From Spirochaetota bacterium (GTDB lineage Bacteria; Spirochaetota; Brevinematia; Brevinematales; Brevinemataceae), in the NCBI GenBank assembly GCA_030154445.1, contig JAGUQW010000013.1, forward strand, positions 1-64,000: 64,000 nt of DNA, given 5' to 3'. Positions 1 through 9,049 of the stretch are shown here, one piece after another. Numbering within the stretch: position 1 is the stretch's first letter; every line of letters starts with the position of its first letter. Position numbers and translations under genes: made by a program. The notes under the pieces were generated by a model, which was given only the letters and a program-made list of their open reading frames with translations, ran no database searches and was not told where the DNA came from.

Positions 1-110
1 ATAATAATTTCAATATCTTTAAGAGTTTGATTGATGACAGAGTCGAGACATTCACGAAGAAAAGCTTCGGTATTATAAACAGGGATAATAACAGATATTT
101 TAGGAGTCAT
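1..110 (-). CDS. Family 2 glycosyltransferase, N-terminal fragment (cut by window edge)
   Basis: Reading the minus strand from an ATG at 110 gives about 36 residues beginning MTPKISVIIPVYNTEAF, followed by LRECLDSVINQTL. This is the classic start of a GT-A fold family 2 glycosyltransferase: the SVIIPVYN strand that begins the nucleotide-sugar site, then the helix with SVxxQT. An AAGGA ribosome binding site lies just upstream of the ATG. The gene follows ruvB on the same strand with a gap of about 30 bases, so the two are probably co-transcribed. The acceptor and sugar cannot be told from this fragment. The nearby glycan cluster suggests surface polysaccharide work, which is inference. Confidence 0.8.
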   Translation of the reverse strand, partial: MTPKISVIIPVYNTEAFLRECLDSVINQTLKDIEII

Positions 111-140
111 TTTATTTCCTTATGATAGTGAATATTTTTT

Positions 141-1169
141 TTAATTATTGTGAAATAGTGTTGTATCATTATCTCTTTGTTGGGATTTTATCCCAAGATG
201 TTCATAAGCTCTAAAAGATGCCACTCTTCCTCTAGGGGTACGCTGTATGTATCCTTTTTGAATCAAATAAGGTTCAATAACATCTTCTAATGTTTCAATT
301 TCTTCGTTAAGAGTAGCGGCAAGAGCTGAAATCCCTACAGGACCACCTTGATAAAACTCTATGATTATTTGTAATAATTTTCTATCTACAGAATCCAATC
401 CTTCATGATCAATTTCTAATTTTTGTAGTGTTTGATCTATAAATTCAGAATGAGCTTCTGATATATTTGCAACTAATGCAAAATCAGAAATTCTTCTTAA
501 CAATCTGTTGGCAATACGAGGAGTGCCTCTAGAACGACAGGCCAACGCTTGAGCTCCAGAATCGTTTATATTTACTTGTAGGATTTTGGCAGAGCGTTTG
601 ATAACATCTGATAGTTCTTGCTCATTGTAAAATTCCATTCTTTCTATAATTCCAAAGCGAGATCGTAACGGTGCTGATAAAGATCCTGCCCTAGTAGTTG
701 CTCCTATAAGAGTGAATCTTGGTATAGAAAAAGATAATGTTTTAGCTCCCGTTCCTTCACCAATAATAATATCTACTTTGAAATCTTCCATAGCTGAGTA
801 CAAAATTTCTTCTAGTGTTTTTTTGAGTCTATGTATTTCGTCAATAAATAATACCTCACCCTCTTGAAGACTGGTAAGGATAGCCATCAAATCACCTTGT
901 TTGTCTAATGTTGGCGCAGATGTTATTTTGATGGGAGCTTCTAATTCTGTAGCGATAATATGACTAAGTGTTGTTTTACCTAGCCCAGGAGGCCCATAAA
1001 GCAATACATGATCCATAGCTTGATTTCGTTTTCGTGCCGCTTCTATATAAATAGAAATATTCTCTTTGATTTTACTTTGACCAACAAATTCGTGTAGTCG
1101 TTGAGGGCGGAGGGTATCCTCAACATCAACAACTTGATGATGAGGATTGATTATATTTTCTTCTATCAT
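141..1169 (-). CDS. ruvB: Holliday junction branch migration helicase RuvB
   Basis: RuvB is the hexameric AAA+ motor that drives branch migration of Holliday junctions with RuvA. The 342-residue length is normal for the family. Visible motifs are Walker A GPPGLGKTT (about residues 59-67), Walker B LFIDEIHRL (about 107-115), the sensor and arginine-finger stretch GATTRAGSLSAPLRSRFG, and a C-terminal winged helix with the family signature GGPVGISALAATL. The N-terminal line RPQRLHEFVGQ is also typical. ruvA is not adjacent, so the usual ruvAB pair is split or ruvA lies elsewhere. The gene is divergent from murE across a 202-base spacer. Confidence 0.97.
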   Translation of the reverse strand: MIEENIINPHHQVVDVEDTLRPQRLHEFVGQSKIKENISIYIEAARKRNQAMDHVLLYGPPGLGKTTLSHIIATELEAPIKITSAPTLDKQGDLMAILTSLQEGEVLFIDEIHRLKKTLEEILYSAMEDFKVDIIIGEGTGAKTLSFSIPRFTLIGATTRAGSLSAPLRSRFGIIERMEFYNEQELSDVIKRSAKILQVNINDSGAQALACRSRGTPRIANRLLRRISDFALVANISEAHSEFIDQTLQKLEIDHEGLDSVDRKLLQIIIEFYQGGPVGISALAATLNEEIETLEDVIEPYLIQKGYIQRTPRGRVASFRAYEHLGIKSQQRDNDTTLFHNN

Positions 1170-1312
1170 AAATGATTTATCTCAATTAATATGTTTGTAT
1201 ACAGTTATAGAATATACTTATGGTATCATAACATATTACGGTATAAATTGTCAATAATGAATAGGGCATGATGAATCGATATATTTATTTATAAAATATA
1301 CAAGTTATATTT

Positions 1313-1341
1313 TTGATATTTTAATAGTTAGTCATTATAAT
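1313..1341 (+). promoter_or_regulatory. Sigma70-type promoter for murE and the glycan cluster
   Basis: TTGATA at 1313-1318, a 17-base spacer and a perfect TATAAT at 1336-1341 put the expected transcript start near 1348, about 25 bases before the murE ATG. It is the best promoter in the ruvB-murE divergent spacer and would serve the whole plus-strand run of close or overlapping genes that follows. Confidence 0.65.
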
Positions 1342-1371
1342 ATAAAATATTCTTTATGGGAAAAAATAATA

Positions 1372-2838
1372 ATGACATTAAAAGACTTGTTTCCAACCAT
1401 TGAATTTTCTACAGATATTACTATTCAAAACATTCAAAATGATTCCAGACATGCTAATAAAGATACTTTGTTTGTAGCTTTTACTGGTTTTGAAATAGAT
1501 GTGCATGATTTTATAGATGATGCATATCAACATAGTTGTCGTTATTTTTTGGTTGCTCAGAATAGACTTATTGCTTTACAAGATTCTTATAGGGATGCCT
1601 TATTTATCCCTAGTATAAATCTCAAAGAAGATATGTCGCAAGTGATCTTAAAATTTTATAATTATCCTGACAAAGAATTGGTGTTGATTGGTGTAACAGG
1701 TACTAATGGTAAAACTACCACAGCTACGTTGATCAATCAAAGCTTGCAATTGATGGGTGCAAAAACAGCTTGTTTTGGTACTGTGGAATGGGTTGTTGGA
1801 GATATTGTTTATCCAGCACCAAACACAACTCCAGATTTTTTGACATTGATCAAATTATTACGCCAAGCAATAGATCAAAAGGTAACTCATGTTATTATGG
1901 AGGTTGCTTCTCATGCTTTGGATTTGGGACGTGTGGAAAACTTGAATTTTGATTGTGCTTTGTTCACAAATTTGACTCAAGATCATTTGGATTATCATGG
2001 GACTTTTGAAAAGTATTATCGTGTTAAATCTCAATTATTTTTAAAATTGTTGGCTCAATCTTGTAAAAAAAACAAAAAATCATTTGTTAATGCAGATGAT
2101 TTGTATGGACAACGCTTGTTAAAAGAACTAGGAGAAAGAGGTGTTCCAACAACTTCCTTATCTATAGAAGGACAAGGGGTTTGGAATGCTACTAATATCA
2201 ATCTTACTATCAATAACACTGAATTTACACTAAGTAATGGGGAGATATCTATTGCTGTGAATAGCAATCTTCTAGGCATGATAAATGTTCAAAATATTAT
2301 GATGGCTTTTGTCTTATTACGGCATCTTGGTTATTCGGATGATAATATTTTGTCTCATATACCTAATATAACAATTCTTGGTCGTTTGCAAAAAGTGAAT
2401 TCTCCAAAAGGGGTTGTTTTTCTTATTGATTATGCACATACGCCAGATGCCTTGGAAAAAGTGATTTCTGTTGTTAATGATACTTTATCTTCTGGTAAAA
2501 AATCCATTGTGGTTTTTGGTGCTGGAGGAGATAGGGACACATGTAAAAGACCATTAATGGCACAAGCTACTAAAAATGCTCATATAAAAATCGTAACATC
2601 TGATAATCCTAGGACAGAAGATCCGATGTTAATTATTCAAGATATTATGAGAGGTTTTGATTCTATGACTAATATCTATCAAGAAATTGATAGAGTGCAA
2701 GCCATTCGTTTGGCTTATCAAAAAGCTGATCGAGGGGATGTTGTTTTAGTAGCGGGAAAAGGACATGAAAATTATCAAATTATCGGCAAAAGCAAGATTC
2801 ATTTTTCTGATATAGAAGAAATTCAAAAATTATTATAG
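1372..2838 (+). CDS. murE: UDP-MurNAc-L-Ala-D-Glu:diamino acid ligase MurE
   Basis: MurE adds the third amino acid to the UDP-MurNAc dipeptide in the cytoplasm, using ATP. The 488-residue protein shows the three Mur ligase domains: an N-terminal UDP-binding part with NDSRHANKDTLFVA, the ATP loop GVTGTNGKTTT (about 107-117), the central ASHALDLGRV and NLTQDHLDYHG motifs, and a C-terminal domain with DNPRTEDP (about 411-418) and GKGHE. The DNPR motif is the form linked to meso-diaminopimelate. Some spirochaetes use ornithine instead, so the residue added is not certain. It heads a co-directional run into surface-glycan genes, 17 bases before the next gene, rather than a dcw cluster. Confidence 0.95.
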   Translation: MTLKDLFPTIEFSTDITIQNIQNDSRHANKDTLFVAFTGFEIDVHDFIDDAYQHSCRYFLVAQNRLIALQDSYRDALFIPSINLKEDMSQVILKFYNYPDKELVLIGVTGTNGKTTTATLINQSLQLMGAKTACFGTVEWVVGDIVYPAPNTTPDFLTLIKLLRQAIDQKVTHVIMEVASHALDLGRVENLNFDCALFTNLTQDHLDYHGTFEKYYRVKSQLFLKLLAQSCKKNKKSFVNADDLYGQRLLKELGERGVPTTSLSIEGQGVWNATNINLTINNTEFTLSNGEISIAVNSNLLGMINVQNIMMAFVLLRHLGYSDDNILSHIPNITILGRLQKVNSPKGVVFLIDYAHTPDALEKVISVVNDTLSSGKKSIVVFGAGGDRDTCKRPLMAQATKNAHIKIVTSDNPRTEDPMLIIQDIMRGFDSMTNIYQEIDRVQAIRLAYQKADRGDVVLVAGKGHENYQIIGKSKIHFSDIEEIQKLL

Positions 2839-2855
2839 TCAAATAAGGAATATCA

Positions 2856-4109
2856 ATGAAGTTTGCTATCATCACGAATGATGAACATCTATCTTCACTT
2901 TCTCATGTAGACCCTTCGCAACTTATGTCAACGATTTCTAACACGAATAAGAATATTTGTATTTTGGATTATTATCCAGATTCAAATGTTTCATCACAGT
3001 TAATACAAGAGGGTTTTAAAATCATCCTATTGTCTGATTTGATTCGTCAAGCTAGTGCTGTTACTATACCTAATTTTTCTGATATTATGAATAGAGAAGA
3101 GAATCCTATTAGCAGTGTAGATCTTACTAATTTTTATAAAGGTAAAACTGTTTTTGTAACTGGAGGAGAAGGTTTTATAGGATCGGAAATCGTGGACAAT
3201 TTGCTTCGATTATCTATTGAAAAAGTAATTGTTTATGGACATGGAGAAAATAGTGCAAGCACTCTTTGTAAAAAATATCATCAAGACAAACGCTTTGAAT
3301 TTATTTTGGGAGATATTAGAGATAAGCACAAATTATTCAGAAGTATTAAAAACTCTCATCCTAATATAGTGTTTCATGCAGCGGCACACAAACATGTTCC
3401 TGTATTGGAATTATATCCTGAAGAAGCTATAAAAACTAATGTTATCGGTACAGTTAATACTATAGAAGCGGCAATAGCTGCATCTGTAGGACATTTTGTT
3501 TTGGTATCGACAGACAAAGCTGTCAATCCTATTTCTGCCTTAGGGGCATCCAAAAGAATTGCTGAAAAAATTTGTCTAGCTATGGATGAGTTTGTTCCAA
3601 ATATGCATATTACTACTGTTCGTTTTGGAAATGTTTTTGGCTCTGTGGGAAGTGTAGTTCCTATTTTTTTAGATCAAATTGCACATAATACCCCTCTGAC
3701 TATAACAGATCCATCGATGTTACGTTATTTTATGTCTGTAAATGAAGCTGCTCGATTGGTATTACTTGCCGTAACAACAGAAGAAGGTAATTTATTTTCT
3801 TTTGATATGGGTGATTCTATCAGTATAGGCAAATTAGCACAGCGTTTGGTTGAATATATAGGTTTCAAATTTGATATCAAAGATGTTAGTATTATAGGTA
3901 ATAGAGGTGGCGAAAAAGACGCAGAAGAATTAACATATGCTTTTGAACAGATTCTTACCTCCAAGCATAAAAAATTATTCGCCCTTCGAAATACAGAGCA
4001 ATCTTGGACTCAAGAGCAAGTGAAAGAGGTTTGTGAAACCCTTTCTCATGTTATGGTTCATGGATCTTGTGATGAGATTTTAGAATCATTACAAAAATAC
4101 ATTCCTTAA
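2856..4109 (+). CDS. NDP-sugar 4,6-dehydratase, FlaA1/CapD/PglF type, soluble form
   Basis: The protein belongs to the polysaccharide-biosynthesis SDR family (PF02719) that converts UDP-GlcNAc-like sugars to 4-keto-6-deoxy forms with bound NAD. The Rossmann motif TGGEGFIGSE is at about residues 102-111, then FHAAAHKHVPVLE and STDKAVNPISALGASKR, which match the PglF/CapD conserved blocks. The first 90 residues are not the transmembrane region of full-length CapD/PglF. They look like a short soluble domain of unknown role. The next gene is a PLP aminotransferase, the usual partner that makes a 4-amino-4,6-dideoxy sugar (as in bacillosamine, legionaminic or pseudaminic acid routes). The exact sugar is inference. 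Confidence 0.85.
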   Translation: MKFAIITNDEHLSSLSHVDPSQLMSTISNTNKNICILDYYPDSNVSSQLIQEGFKIILLSDLIRQASAVTIPNFSDIMNREENPISSVDLTNFYKGKTVFVTGGEGFIGSEIVDNLLRLSIEKVIVYGHGENSASTLCKKYHQDKRFEFILGDIRDKHKLFRSIKNSHPNIVFHAAAHKHVPVLELYPEEAIKTNVIGTVNTIEAAIAASVGHFVLVSTDKAVNPISALGASKRIAEKICLAMDEFVPNMHITTVRFGNVFGSVGSVVPIFLDQIAHNTPLTITDPSMLRYFMSVNEAARLVLLAVTTEEGNLFSFDMGDSISIGKLAQRLVEYIGFKFDIKDVSIIGNRGGEKDAEELTYAFEQILTSKHKKLFALRNTEQSWTQEQVKEVCETLSHVMVHGSCDEILESLQKYIP

Positions 4110-4117
4110 GGTTTACT

Positions 4118-5305
4118 ATGAAGATAATACCATTTTCTCCTCCTTGTATTAATGAAGATGATATCTTAGCCCTTACTGATGTTTTAAGATCTGGGTGGAT
4201 TACTTCAGGTAGTGTTGGAGAAGAATTTACAGCATTATTAACTAATTATAATAAAGCTCATAGCACTGTTTTAACAAATTCTGCAACCTCAGCATTATTT
4301 GTAGCGTTAATAGCTATGGGGATAGGTGAGGGTGACGAGGTAATAACAAGCCCTTATACTTTTGCAGCAACAGCTAATGTGATTTACCATACAGGTGCTA
4401 AAGTTATTTTTGCTGATGTGGCTAAGGATTCTTTTTATATAGATCCAGAAGATGTTTATAAAAAAATCACGCATAATACCAAAGCGATTATTCCTGTTGA
4501 TTTTTCTACAGCACATGATTTGATTTTTGATACTCAAATCCTTGCTCAGCAATTTAGCTCCAATAATAAGTTTCAAGAATCCTTGGGGAGACCCTTGATT
4601 TTATCGGATAGTGCTCATGCATTGGGATCTCGTTTTTTAGATAGTCAATCAGATATGGCAGCTTATTCTTTTCATGCAGTGAAAAATTTGACTACGGCAG
4701 AAGGTGGGGCTTTGAGTTTTTCTTCTTTTAATGATAATCATTTGGACAATGAGTTTCACGCTCTACTCAAGGCTTATATTCTGCATGGTCAAAATAAAAG
4801 TGCTAGAGAAAAATTTACATCAGGCTCTTGGGAGTATGATATTGTTATTCCTGGTTATAAGTACAATATGCCTGATGTATTAGCAGCTTTAGGGCTTTCT
4901 CAATTAAAGCGTTATAAAAGTACGATCTTACCTAATAGAAGATCACTTATGTCTCATTACAAACAATTATTACAAGATTATAATATCATTATAATGGATG
5001 AGTCTTGTATGTTTGATCACATAAAAAAATCATCATGTCATTTAATGACTATACGCATTCGTGATTATAATGAAGTACAGCGTAATCAATTGATGATGTA
5101 TTTTTTGGAAAATGGTGTACACACTAATGTGCATTACAAACCTCTCCATATGATGACAGTGAATAAATATTATCAATATCAAGGATCACTTCCTCATAGT
5201 TATGCTCAATATAGTAATGCCATTTCTTTACCTCTCCATAATGGGATGAGCTTAGAAGATGTAGAATATGTAGTAGAAATACTATTAAAAGGTCTGGACT
5301 TATGA
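4118..5305 (+). CDS. DegT/DnrJ/EryC1-type PLP sugar aminotransferase
   Basis: This 395-residue protein is a fold-type I PLP enzyme that transfers an amino group from glutamate to a keto sugar. It opens with FSPPCINEDDI and SGWITSG, the usual family start. The internal aldimine lysine is in FHAVKNLTTAEGG (Lys189), the TNSATSAL phosphate-binding stretch is at about 53-60, and the active-site aspartate is in LSDSAHALG. The C-terminal part has VHYKPLH, also typical. It starts 8 bases after the 4,6-dehydratase, and its TGA overlaps the next gene's ATG. Together the pair probably makes a UDP-4-amino-4,6-dideoxyhexose. PglE, PseC and ArnB are all related, so no single symbol is given. Confidence 0.9.
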   Translation: MKIIPFSPPCINEDDILALTDVLRSGWITSGSVGEEFTALLTNYNKAHSTVLTNSATSALFVALIAMGIGEGDEVITSPYTFAATANVIYHTGAKVIFADVAKDSFYIDPEDVYKKITHNTKAIIPVDFSTAHDLIFDTQILAQQFSSNNKFQESLGRPLILSDSAHALGSRFLDSQSDMAAYSFHAVKNLTTAEGGALSFSSFNDNHLDNEFHALLKAYILHGQNKSAREKFTSGSWEYDIVIPGYKYNMPDVLAALGLSQLKRYKSTILPNRRSLMSHYKQLLQDYNIIIMDESCMFDHIKKSSCHLMTIRIRDYNEVQRNQLMMYFLENGVHTNVHYKPLHMMTVNKYYQYQGSLPHSYAQYSNAISLPLHNGMSLEDVEYVVEILLKGLDL

Positions 5306-6381
5306 AATTAGCAATTAATGGTCGTTTTTTAACACAACAAATCACAGGAGTACAGCGTGTTGCTTATAATTTTGCAGTAGAGCTGGTCAAACAAGCGTCA
5401 ATATATAATACTACTGCTACTGTATACACACCTTTAGATACCATACAAGAATCTATGTGTCAGATTTTAAAGCCACAAAAATTATATTCAGCAAAACCAT
5501 ATTTATTATTTTGGGAACAAATAAAGTTACCTTTTCAAGTAACAAAAACAAAAGAGTTTTTATTAAATTTTGGTAATGTAGCACCATTATTTGGATTGAA
5601 AAATCAGGCTGTAATGATACATGATGTTGCTTTTTTGAGGCATCCTAAATGGTTTTCTAATATATTTTCTTTGTATTACTGTTTTGTTATTCCTATTATT
5701 GCCAAACATGCAGCATTTATAATGACAGTCAGTGAATTTTCTAAAAAAGAAATTATAAATACTTTGAATGTAGATCACAAAAAAGTTGTTGTACTCCCTT
5801 TATGGTTGAATTCAGAATTTGACCTAGAGATCAACAAAGAGATTAATGAAGATAACGATTCTTACATATTAACAGTAGCTAGTCTAGATCCTCGTAAAAA
5901 TTATATATCTTTATTGCATTCTTTTATAGGATTAAATAAAAAAAATGTTAATCTATATGCTGTTGGAGGAAATTCTAAAAATTTTGCTCGGGATATAGAA
6001 TATAATGTTTTTAGAGAACATAGCAGTATTTCTTTTTTAGGACGCTGTAAAGATAAGGAATTAATTCAACTTTATAATAGAGCGATGTTTTATTGTAGCA
6101 TGTCTTTTTATGAAGGTTTTGGACTACCTACTTTGGAAGCAATGGCTTGTGGTTGTCCTTTGTTATTATCAGATATTCCGTCTCATAGAGAAGTTGCTGG
6201 AGATGCAGCTATTTATGCTGATCCTAATAATCCTTACGAAATACAACAAAAAATGATAGAAATTATAAATAATACAGAATTAAGAAAAGATCTTGTGATA
6301 AAAGGAAAAGAAAGGGTTTTATTATTTCAAAAAGATCAAACGCTACAAATTTTATGGGATAGGCTAAAAAATTATGTTTAA
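5302..6381 (+). CDS. Family 4 glycosyltransferase
   Basis: A 359-residue GT-B fold enzyme. The N-terminal half has the acceptor-side signature GRFLTQQITGVQRVA and the MIHDVAFLRHP stretch, as seen in mannosyl- and rhamnosyl-type GT4 enzymes. The C-terminal half has ILTVASLDPRKN, then FYEGFGLPTLEAMACGCPLL, which carries the E-x7-E donor-binding motif, followed by SDIPSHREVAGDAA. It probably acts at the inner face of the inner membrane, extending a lipid-linked glycan. The start overlaps the aminotransferase stop as ATGA, and its end overlaps the ligase gene by 8 bases, so translation is probably coupled. Donor and acceptor are unknown. Confidence 0.9.
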   Translation: MKLAINGRFLTQQITGVQRVAYNFAVELVKQASIYNTTATVYTPLDTIQESMCQILKPQKLYSAKPYLLFWEQIKLPFQVTKTKEFLLNFGNVAPLFGLKNQAVMIHDVAFLRHPKWFSNIFSLYYCFVIPIIAKHAAFIMTVSEFSKKEIINTLNVDHKKVVVLPLWLNSEFDLEINKEINEDNDSYILTVASLDPRKNYISLLHSFIGLNKKNVNLYAVGGNSKNFARDIEYNVFREHSSISFLGRCKDKELIQLYNRAMFYCSMSFYEGFGLPTLEAMACGCPLLLSDIPSHREVAGDAAIYADPNNPYEIQQKMIEIINNTELRKDLVIKGKERVLLFQKDQTLQILWDRLKNYV

Positions 6382-7816
6382 AAAAGAAGTTGCAATATTT
6401 ATTAAAAAATATCCTACAGAAATTATGGGTATTTATTTTTCTATTGTTTTTTGCTTACTAGCTTTGGTTTCATTATTTATTCAGCCTATAGATAATATTG
6501 TAACCATTCCTTTACCTTTAGCTATTACTGTTTTTACACTTTTATTATCAGGATTGATTTCTATTTATTTGTATGCAAATTATTCTGAAATAAAAGCTTG
6601 GAGAAAATTTGCTGAATTATTTATCATGCTAGCTGCAATATGCGCTTCTTTGTCAGATGGATTTTGGATATTTTTGACAGTTGCTACTATCATTATTATT
6701 GCGGGAAATATATATGAGAAAACATTAATATTAGATAATACTATTATTTATGGGTGGTTAGGGATGCTAGGGATTTCTATGATTTCTTCTTTTTTTGCTG
6801 TTGAATCTCGCGTGATGTCTTTTTGGGCTACTTTTGGTTTGGTATTATATACTTGTTTTTTTATAGCTGTATACAATCAAAATTTTATTCGAGAACGAGG
6901 TACAGAATTTGTGCAACGAATAGGGATATTATTATCATTTTCTATTATTAGTACGGTGATTTTTTCTTTATGGCATTATAACATGCCTTATTATATTGAT
7001 GTATTAATTTTTAGATTCCAAGCCAGTACAGGCACAGATTCTTTAGGGATGGCTTCTATTTATGGTAATTGGCCAACACACTCCAGTGCTTTTTTGAGTT
7101 TAGCTTTTTGGGTATTAATAGGTATTCGATCTACATATAATTTATCAAAAACAAGAAAAATTATTATTAATAGTGGTATCATTTTTTCTTTTATTGGTAC
7201 TTTAGCGACTTTATCACGTAATGCTTTTTTATTTTTAGGGATCTCTATTGGGATGAGCTTGTTAATTTTGATCATCCAAAAAAAGCAAAAACGATGGTTT
7301 TTTTTCTTACTAGGAATAGGAAGTGTTTTTTTAGGAATACTTTATTATCTTGTAACACATTTCCAAAAATGGAGAGAACTATTTACCAATCCTTTGCAAC
7401 AATTTACAATAGCGTCAAGAATAGATCAATATCAATTTGGTATAGAACAAATACAACAAAATGATAATTTTCTCATAGGAATAGGATTGATGAATTTTGG
7501 CCCTTTCTATCAACGAATGATGAATGATATTAACTTATCAGATTATTTACATCAATTGTTTTTATCTATAATCTTAGAGATTGGTTATATAGGAATTATA
7601 ATATTTCTATTTTTACTTTATCTAATAGGTAGACAAATTATTTTGAATTATCGAGCTAATAACAATAATATGATATTTCTTGTGGTATTTTTTTCATGGT
7701 TAGCTACGGGAATATTTGACAACTGGCTTTATTTTATATGGTCTTCCACTTTATTTATGATATTGATAGCATTAGGATCAAATAATAATAATAATAAAAG
7801 TATAAAATTTAATTAA
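6374..7816 (+). CDS. O-antigen ligase / polymerase-like membrane protein (Wzy_C/WaaL family)
   Basis: A 480-residue polytopic protein with about 12 hydrophobic segments and one larger loop between the later ones, the layout of WaaL and Wzy-type proteins. The loop contains YGNWPTHSSAFLSL, and the following segment reads GTLATLSRNAFLFL, resembling the Wzy_C family stretch with a conserved Ser-Arg. Such proteins act in the inner membrane with the active loop in the periplasm, joining or polymerising undecaprenyl-linked glycans. Position inside the glycan operon supports this. Ligase versus polymerase cannot be told from sequence. The gene ends in a run of AAT codons (five Asn), which would be prone to in-frame slippage only. 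Confidence 0.75.
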   Translation: MFKKEVAIFIKKYPTEIMGIYFSIVFCLLALVSLFIQPIDNIVTIPLPLAITVFTLLLSGLISIYLYANYSEIKAWRKFAELFIMLAAICASLSDGFWIFLTVATIIIIAGNIYEKTLILDNTIIYGWLGMLGISMISSFFAVESRVMSFWATFGLVLYTCFFIAVYNQNFIRERGTEFVQRIGILLSFSIISTVIFSLWHYNMPYYIDVLIFRFQASTGTDSLGMASIYGNWPTHSSAFLSLAFWVLIGIRSTYNLSKTRKIIINSGIIFSFIGTLATLSRNAFLFLGISIGMSLLILIIQKKQKRWFFFLLGIGSVFLGILYYLVTHFQKWRELFTNPLQQFTIASRIDQYQFGIEQIQQNDNFLIGIGLMNFGPFYQRMMNDINLSDYLHQLFLSIILEIGYIGIIIFLFLLYLIGRQIILNYRANNNNMIFLVVFFSWLATGIFDNWLYFIWSSTLFMILIALGSNNNNNKSIKFN

Positions 7817-7855
7817 GATATAATAGAAGTTATCATCTGTGAAAAAGGGCATTTT

Positions 7856-9037
7856 ATGAAAAAAAATATTTGTGTAATCGCAAATGGTTACGCTGAAGAA
7901 ATTATGGCAGCAAAATTAATGACAGAAATACAAAAAGAATTACAAATTCAAAAAAAAATAGACAAATTTCAATTTGTAGGTGGATCTTTAGTGAGTTCTG
8001 GACGCTGGTACTATAAAGAACAATTTGCTACTTTTTTTACAGGTGGTATGACGCCCTCTGGTGGTTTTCCAACGCGTTCTTTTGCTGGTTTTTTAGCAGA
8101 TCTAGGAGCGGGAGCTTTTTTAACTCCTTTTAAATTTAAAGATAGGATCAAAGAGTGGAGTAAATATAATTTGGATATTATTATTGTTGTAGGTGATTTT
8201 TTATTGATGACCTTGGTCGTACCTGCTTTGAAAAACAACAAAAATGTTCCTATGGTTTTTATCCCAACAGCTAAATCAGATTATATACAATCACATTTTA
8301 AAATAGAAAAACATTTCATAAAAAAATATGCAACGATCTCTTTTCCTAGAGATCAAAGTACAGCTGATGATTTTGTGAAATTTGGAATAAAGACTCAATA
8401 TTATGGTAATTTAATGCAAGATTTGTTAGACCATAAAACACCATTAATTACTTCTAAGATACCTGTTGCAGCACTATTACCTGGAAGTAGAGAAGAATCT
8501 TATGGTAATTTAGAAATGATGTTAAATTTATTACCATTTATTAAAACACCTATTCATTGGGCTTTTGTACAAGCGGGAAGTCTTAGCAAAGAAAAAATCA
8601 AGGAAGTTTTTCTTCATAAAGCTTGGAAATGTGAGAATTTAGACGATGAAATTCCTATATGGGAAAAAGACTCTCATCAAGTATATTGCTATTCTTCAGC
8701 AATGTTTGATAGTGTTGCTTTATCTTGTATTTTTGCATTAAGTTTAGCTGGTACTGCGGGAGAACAAATAGCAGGACTTGGAAAGCCAATTATAGGTTTT
8801 AGAGGAACTGGCCCGCAAAGTACTAGGCGTAGAATGGAAGATAATGCCAAATTATTAGGTGAATCTTTTGTTTTTGTTGAAAATTATCCTAAGGCTGTTG
8901 TTAAGGAAATAGATAGTTTAATACATAATAGCCATGAAAGAAATCGTTTGGGTACTATTGGTATATCACATATGGGTGAACCTGGAGCAACTAAAAAGAT
9001 AGCACAATATATAGTAAACAATCTTTTGAGTAAATAA
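7856..9037 (+). CDS. Lipid-A-disaccharide synthase-related protein (TIGR03492-like)
   Basis: The 393-residue protein resembles the LpxB-related family known from cyanobacteria and others, not canonical LpxB. Features are ICVIANGYAEEI at the start (family form is ISNGHGED), GGMTPSGGFPTRS, VVGDFLLM, and the donor-side motifs ALLPGSREESY and SLAGTAGEQIAGLGKPIIGF. LpxB itself forms the glucosamine disaccharide of lipid A from UDP-2,3-diacylglucosamine and lipid X. The activity of this subfamily is not established, to my knowledge. Its place at the end of a glycan cluster suggests a glycolipid glycosyltransferase at the inner membrane. An alternative is true lipid A synthesis by a divergent enzyme. 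Confidence 0.75.
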   Translation: MKKNICVIANGYAEEIMAAKLMTEIQKELQIQKKIDKFQFVGGSLVSSGRWYYKEQFATFFTGGMTPSGGFPTRSFAGFLADLGAGAFLTPFKFKDRIKEWSKYNLDIIIVVGDFLLMTLVVPALKNNKNVPMVFIPTAKSDYIQSHFKIEKHFIKKYATISFPRDQSTADDFVKFGIKTQYYGNLMQDLLDHKTPLITSKIPVAALLPGSREESYGNLEMMLNLLPFIKTPIHWAFVQAGSLSKEKIKEVFLHKAWKCENLDDEIPIWEKDSHQVYCYSSAMFDSVALSCIFALSLAGTAGEQIAGLGKPIIGFRGTGPQSTRRRMEDNAKLLGESFVFVENYPKAVVKEIDSLIHNSHERNRLGTIGISHMGEPGATKKIAQYIVNNLLSK

Positions 9038-9049
9038 TCGAGGAAATTA

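Noticed and set aside
1170-1371. Riboswitch before murE
   Set aside because: The spacer is AT-rich with a plain promoter; the short leader after the expected start leaves no room for an aptamer.
7785-7800. AAT repeat tract as a phase-variation switch in the O-antigen ligase gene
   Set aside because: The unit is three bases and lies in the last codons, so slippage would only add or remove Asn near the C-terminus.
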